From positions 1 through 15,973 of the forward strand of contig NZ_JAQIFT010000035.1 of the NCBI RefSeq assembly GCF_027857615.1: a DNA stretch of 15,973 nt, in the 5' to 3' direction. The notes beneath the pieces are model-generated. The model was not told where the DNA came from, searched no databases, and worked only from the letters and a program-made list of their open reading frames with translations. The position numbers and the translations under genes were made by a program. Positions 12,863 to 15,973 of the stretch are shown one piece after another (position 1 is the stretch's first letter; every line of letters starts with the position of its first letter). This DNA is from Holtiella tumoricola (GTDB lineage Bacteria > Bacillota > Clostridia > Lachnospirales > Cellulosilyticaceae).

Positions 12863-13414
12863 ATGGATTTTGAATTAGAAGAACTAATTAATAAATTTAA
12901 GGTTAGAAGAGAAGAATATGTAAGAATTAGTGAAAACATATATAGGCCGTTACAACTAAGAAAGATTGAACAAGAATTACAGTTATTTTTAGAAGGTAAA
13001 GAATTTACAACGGAAAATAACGTAGTAATATACTTTGATAAATGGAAATTAGTACATGATGGTAGGTTTATTAATTTTTCTAATGTTAAGACATTAAGGG
13101 CTATAGGGGCGTGTTTAGAGTGTGCTGGAGATGGACAAAGTAATGATAGTTATTGTGTGTCATTAAATAGAAATGATGCTATATTCCTCGATTCAACAAC
13201 TTTTGAATATGATTTAGCTAGACTTCGCGATAAGAGAGATGAATTAATTGAGGCATTAAAGGTAAGAATTTTACATTTTGAAAGAACTATAGAATATATT
13301 AATAACCACAGGGAAATAGCTGATTATACGTGGGAGTATTGGTGCAATAATCCTTCTAAAGAATTCAAGTCTATAGCTGATTTTTTTGAGTTTGCAAATG
13401 AAATAGTTGGGTAA
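12863..13414 (+). CDS. Unknown protein (183 aa) in the head-gene block
   Basis: ATG 12863 has an AAGGGG site about nine bases upstream; ATG 12836 has none and is rejected. The N-terminal 50 residues form a charged helix (LEELINKFKVRREEYVRISE), followed by a short beta section NNVVIYFDKWKLVHDGRFI. A cysteine-containing loop CLECAGDGQSNDSYC lies at about residues 83-97. A second long helix (LARLRDKRDELIEALKVRIL) and an aromatic C-terminus (YTWEYWCNN) complete it. No known catalytic motif or signal peptide. It sits between the holin-like gene and the head-tail adaptor and has its own strong terminator, so it may be expressed independently. A minor head, helper-interaction or interference role is possible but unsupported. 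Confidence 0.6.
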   Translation: MDFELEELINKFKVRREEYVRISENIYRPLQLRKIEQELQLFLEGKEFTTENNVVIYFDKWKLVHDGRFINFSNVKTLRAIGACLECAGDGQSNDSYCVSLNRNDAIFLDSTTFEYDLARLRDKRDELIEALKVRILHFERTIEYINNHREIADYTWEYWCNNPSKEFKSIADFFEFANEIVG

Positions 13415-13419
13415 TAATT

Positions 13420-13449
13420 AGGGTGCGATATTATGTCGTGCCCTTTTTA
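13420..13449 (+). terminator. Terminator before the adaptor gene
   Basis: AGGGTGCGAT (13420-13429) pairs throughout with GTCGTGCCCT (13435-13444), with three G-T pairs, then TTTTTAA. It separates the 183-aa gene from the connector genes. Confidence 0.8.
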
Positions 13450-13479
13450 ATACCATAAATTAAATAGAAAGGTGGAGTT

Positions 13480-13830
13480 ATGATGACCACGTTAGAAAGA
13501 TTAAAGTTAGAATTAGCCAATAAGCAATATTTTTCAGATGAACAATATACAACCTTATTATCTGAAAACGGACTTAGTGCTACTGATCTGTATAGTAAAG
13601 CTACAATGCAACGAAATTTATTGCTTACAGTATTAGATATATTAAATATGGTAACGAATGATATAGACATATTTAGAAAGTTAGAAGATAATGCTACGGG
13701 GTTTAGTCAATCAAGTGCATACAAACTATTAGCAGAACGTATTAAGGTTTTAAAGGAACGCATAGAAGGTATACCATTGCCACAAGAAGAATTGTCTGAT
13801 GTCCATTTGATATTTACTAGAAGAAGGTGA
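13480..13830 (+). CDS. Head-tail adaptor (connector) protein (116 aa)
   Basis: AAAGGTGGAG precedes two adjacent ATGs at 13480 and 13483; the second has the better spacing. The protein is mainly helical: TLERLKLELANKQYFSDEQY, then LLTVLDILNMVTNDIDIFRK, GFSQSSAYKLLAERIKVLKE, and a basic end FTRRR. Size, helix pattern and the 'ND-IDIFRKLED...AYKLLAERI' run fit the phage gp6-like/SPP1 gp15-type adaptors that dock under the portal ring. It is followed after four bases by the head-closure-like gene, the normal pairing. Its presence shows that heads made here are meant to be finished and joined to a tail. Confidence 0.65.
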   Translation: MMTTLERLKLELANKQYFSDEQYTTLLSENGLSATDLYSKATMQRNLLLTVLDILNMVTNDIDIFRKLEDNATGFSQSSAYKLLAERIKVLKERIEGIPLPQEELSDVHLIFTRRR

Positions 13831-13834
13831 TTAG

Positions 13835-14890
13835 ATGAATAGCAGATTAGATTTGTTCAACAACCAACTAGAAAAGAATGGAGTAGATGCTACAGTTAAT
13901 AATTGTCACACAAGAGTATTGGTAAAGGATATTGATAATAAAGGATTGATTCAAACTAAACATATTCATATTCCTTTACATATAACTCTGTCAATAGGCG
14001 ATACAATCACAATAGGATACAGTAAGTATATGGTGCTTAATATTAATACAAATGATTGTTTTAATGAAGTAGTAGTACAGGAAATGTATCATTTGATAAA
14101 AGTTCAGTATTCATGGCTATCTTTAATGCAGCTAGATGTTATTATACAAGGAATTAGTCAAACTGTAGTAGATAGTAACCTTATTTCATATGATGATACA
14201 TCTGTATATGTGTTGATAAAAAAGGATGATACCACTTCACAAATTAAAAAGGGTACTCGTTTCTTTTTATTTGATATACCTTATAAAATACAAACTGTAA
14301 CATGGGAAAATAGCAGAATTATGAAGTGTAGATGCAATATAGACCTTATATCTCCCAGCGACGATGTAGCTAATCAGATAGCAGACAATAGTCATATGAT
14401 ACCACCTACTATTAAGTATGTGATTAATGCTAGTGCAGGTGCTAATGGAGTGATTACTCCCAATGGGGATATAGAAGTAGAAAAAGGGAAAGTACAAACT
14501 TTCACAATTACTCCTAATAGTGGCTATGAAGTAGATACTATATTAGTAGATGGGGAAAATATCCTTCTAAATGAAAATAGATATACTTTTGAGAATGTAC
14601 AAGATAATCATACAATAAGTGCTACATTTAAAGAGGTGCCAATACCTACAGGAACAATCGAGGGAGAAAGTAAGATGTACTTAGGATGGGAGGAAAGTTA
14701 TACTTTGACAGGAGTTGTAAATCCTACTACCGCGTGGTCAGTAGATAATAGTTACGTAAAAATTATATCTTCTACAAATACAACTTGTACCTTAATATGT
14801 GAAAGTTCAAGTCAAGCAAATAAGACCTTTACTTTATCAGCTGATGTAAAAGGGGTAGTAGTTACAAAATCAATACAATTGGTATTATAA
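13835..14890 (+). CDS. Head-closure-like protein with InlB-type and Ig-like domains (351 aa)
   Basis: AGAAGGTGATTAG precedes ATG 13835. Residues 1-172 contain two similar small beta-barrel units (SIGDTITIGYSKYMVLNI and IKKGTRFFLFDIPYKIQTV), matching the head-closure (stopper) position and fold pattern. After a linker, residues 193-267 (YVINASAGANGVITPNGDIE, FTITPNSGYEVDTILVDGE, HTISATFKE) form a divergent InlB B-repeat. Residues 272-351 are a bacterial Ig-like domain (WSVDNSYVKIISSTNTTCTL). Normal stoppers are about 110 aa, so this one is three times longer. The extra domains could decorate the neck or bind cell walls. Last + strand gene before the integrase; no tail gene follows. Confidence 0.6.
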   Translation: MNSRLDLFNNQLEKNGVDATVNNCHTRVLVKDIDNKGLIQTKHIHIPLHITLSIGDTITIGYSKYMVLNINTNDCFNEVVVQEMYHLIKVQYSWLSLMQLDVIIQGISQTVVDSNLISYDDTSVYVLIKKDDTTSQIKKGTRFFLFDIPYKIQTVTWENSRIMKCRCNIDLISPSDDVANQIADNSHMIPPTIKYVINASAGANGVITPNGDIEVEKGKVQTFTITPNSGYEVDTILVDGENILLNENRYTFENVQDNHTISATFKEVPIPTGTIEGESKMYLGWEESYTLTGVVNPTTAWSVDNSYVKIISSTNTTCTLICESSSQANKTFTLSADVKGVVVTKSIQLVL

Positions 14891-14902
14891 GATATAGGAT
14901 AA

Positions 14903-14924
14903 GGAGTGTCAGATCGGCACTCCC
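14903..14924. terminator. Hairpin between convergent genes
   Basis: GGAGTG (14903-14908) pairs with CACTCC (14918-14923) over a 9-base loop with one further T-A/C-G extension. It lies in the 44-bp gap between the head-closure gene and the oppositely oriented integrase. There is no clear T-tract on the + strand, so it is a weak terminator at best. Confidence 0.45.
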
Positions 14925-14934
14925 TATGAATACA

Positions 14935-15847
14935 TTACATTTTCAATTTTATTCCTTTGCGTTTTGCATTATCTAAAGTACAAAAATCATCAAAGTTTTG
15001 TTGTAAATCTTCACTGGTAATATGCAGATACATACGTGTTGTTTCTATGCTACTATGACCTAAAATTTGTTGGAGAAAAGCTATATTGCCACCATTGCGT
15101 AAGTAGTTTATAGCAAATGTATGTCTGAACAAATGGACACTTGTTTTTGATACCCCCCCTTTTTAGGTTATAATCCCTTATCGTTTGCTTGAGACCTTCT
15201 CTTGTAAGTTGTTCTCCATATAGTGACATAAACAAATAGCTTTCCATCTCATGGTCAAATAATGATAGGTAATGTTTTAATGTTTGCTTTAGCGTAGTGG
15301 ATAGTGGCACATGATACTTTTTGCCTGTTTTGGTTGTATCTAAGTATATAGTACCTTGATTAAAGTCAATATCTTTGATTTTCAAATTTAGAAGTGTTCT
15401 GCATCTTATACCTGTGCCTAAAAAGGTCGATACAATAGCATGATTCCTCCATTGTGTATAAGAATTTATCGTTGGTTTCTTTAAAAGTAGTTGTATTTCA
15501 TCTTCTGTGTAAGGCGTTTTAATAGAGTTTTCAGCCTTTATAGTTGGTATTACTACGTCTACATTACAATATGAGAGAAAAGCCTTTAATGATTTAATTC
15601 TAGTACGTATAGATGTATTATTATTACCTCTGGCACGTAAATATAAAATAAATTTATCTATATCGCTAGATGTAACATTATCAATATTTTTATTGATTAC
15701 TTCATTAAAAAGTTTAGAAGTATGTTCATAATTATATAGTGTGCTTTGGCTAAGTCCTCTTACTTTACAATTTGTAATAAATGATTCTATCATTTGACTT
15801 GTATTTGATGATGATAGTTGTTTAAGTTGAATGGATTTCTTTGGCAT
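14935..15847 (-). CDS. int: Tyrosine recombinase/integrase, frameshifted at a G7 run
   Basis: AGAGG lies eight bases before ATG 15847 (minus strand); ATG 15853 is too close. An N-terminal SAM-like core-binding domain (about residues 10-100) is followed by the catalytic domain with Arg I in GTGIRCRTLLNLKIKDID and the beta-strand Lys in TTKTGKKYHVPL. The frame leaves the family path at seven C on the + strand (15153-15159). Dropping one base restores KRGVSKTSVHLFRHTFAINY (HxxR), ILGHSS and the nucleophile Tyr in TRMYLHIT, giving about 303 aa. All catalytic residues survive across the two frames. Either the run is an indel or sequencing error, or the gene is switched or rescued by slippage. It should drive integration and excision at the adjacent attachment region. 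Confidence 0.82.
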
Positions 15848-15878
15848 TTTCATAACCTCTTTTTCTATAGATTTAGTG

Positions 15879-15951
15879 GTTATGGTAATAGATTGAGTAT
15901 TTATTTGTTACCATTACGTTATGGATATAACTAAAAAACTTTTACCATTAC
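15879..15951. other. Right half of candidate attachment region: arm-type repeats
   Basis: GTTATGGTAATAGAT (15879-15893) is an inverted copy, 14 of 15, of 63-77. TTACCATTAC follows at 15908-15917 and 15942-15951. These sites lie between the integrase start and the window end, so they are placed both to bind the integrase and to overlap its promoter. Together with 63-120 they form a plausible attP if the ends are joined. Confidence 0.5.
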
Positions 15952-15973
15952 GATAAATTCTTATTTATATCCA

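Noticed and set aside
1..15973. CRISPR array, rRNA, tRNA or insertion sequence
   Set aside because: No regularly spaced repeats with unique spacers, no transposase, and no rRNA- or tRNA-like sequence were seen.

Overview
The window looks like a complete, or nearly complete, 16-kb mobile element from a low-GC Gram-positive (Bacillota) host. The signs are very AT-rich DNA, strong AGGAGG-type ribosome sites, a firmicute-plasmid-type replication initiator, an SPP1-type portal and connector, and a UviB/BhlA-type holin-like peptide. Genus cannot be read from the sequence. All recognisable genes run on the + strand except a tyrosine recombinase at the right end. Inverted and direct copies of a TTACCATTAC motif lie at both ends, with a perfect inverted repeat at 100-120. 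This looks like an attachment site split by the window ends, so I infer, without proof, that the molecule is circular when free.

Layout. 1-312: attachment-type sequence, a bidirectional-looking terminator and a duplicated palindrome. 313-975: a PD-(D/E)XK nuclease-like gene alone between terminators, placed like satellite or prophage cargo. 1000-2650: a decayed, repeat-filled stretch with three small zinc-ribbon genes or remnants. 2766-3673: a ParB-type partition protein split by an A10 run, ending in a J-domain-like HPDNGG segment. 3766-4713: a two-winged-helix replication initiator. 4714-5449: likely origin, with two 18-bp direct repeats, an AT-rich block and strong hairpins. 5450-6618: two small unknown genes and a second PD-(D/E)XK-like protein.

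6692-11884: head and packaging genes in the order scaffold, major capsid, small HTH protein, small terminase, large terminase, portal. 11885-12587: about 700 bp without a gene but full of structure: a perfect hairpin, a pseudoknot-type crossing pair of helices, a long-range 12-bp complement, six 11-bp tandem repeats and a closing terminator. 12588-14890: holin-like peptide, an unknown 183-aa protein, head-tail adaptor, and a head-closure-like protein with InlB-type and Ig-like C-terminal domains. 14935-15847 (-): integrase, interrupted at a G7 run.

Working together: the element has its own integration/excision, replication, partition, DNA packaging and head genes, but no tail tube, tape measure, baseplate, fibre or endolysin. 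The integrase closes the region directly after the head-closure gene, where tail genes would normally follow. The simplest reading is a capsid-forming satellite that packages its own DNA into its own heads and borrows tails and lysis from a helper phage, comparable in logic to capsid-forming PICIs. The head gene order (scaffold and capsid ahead of terminase and portal) is unusual. The points most worth a second look are the ParB-J fusion across a slippery run, the structured block between portal and holin, and a recurring AAGGTTTT/AAAACCTT hairpin.
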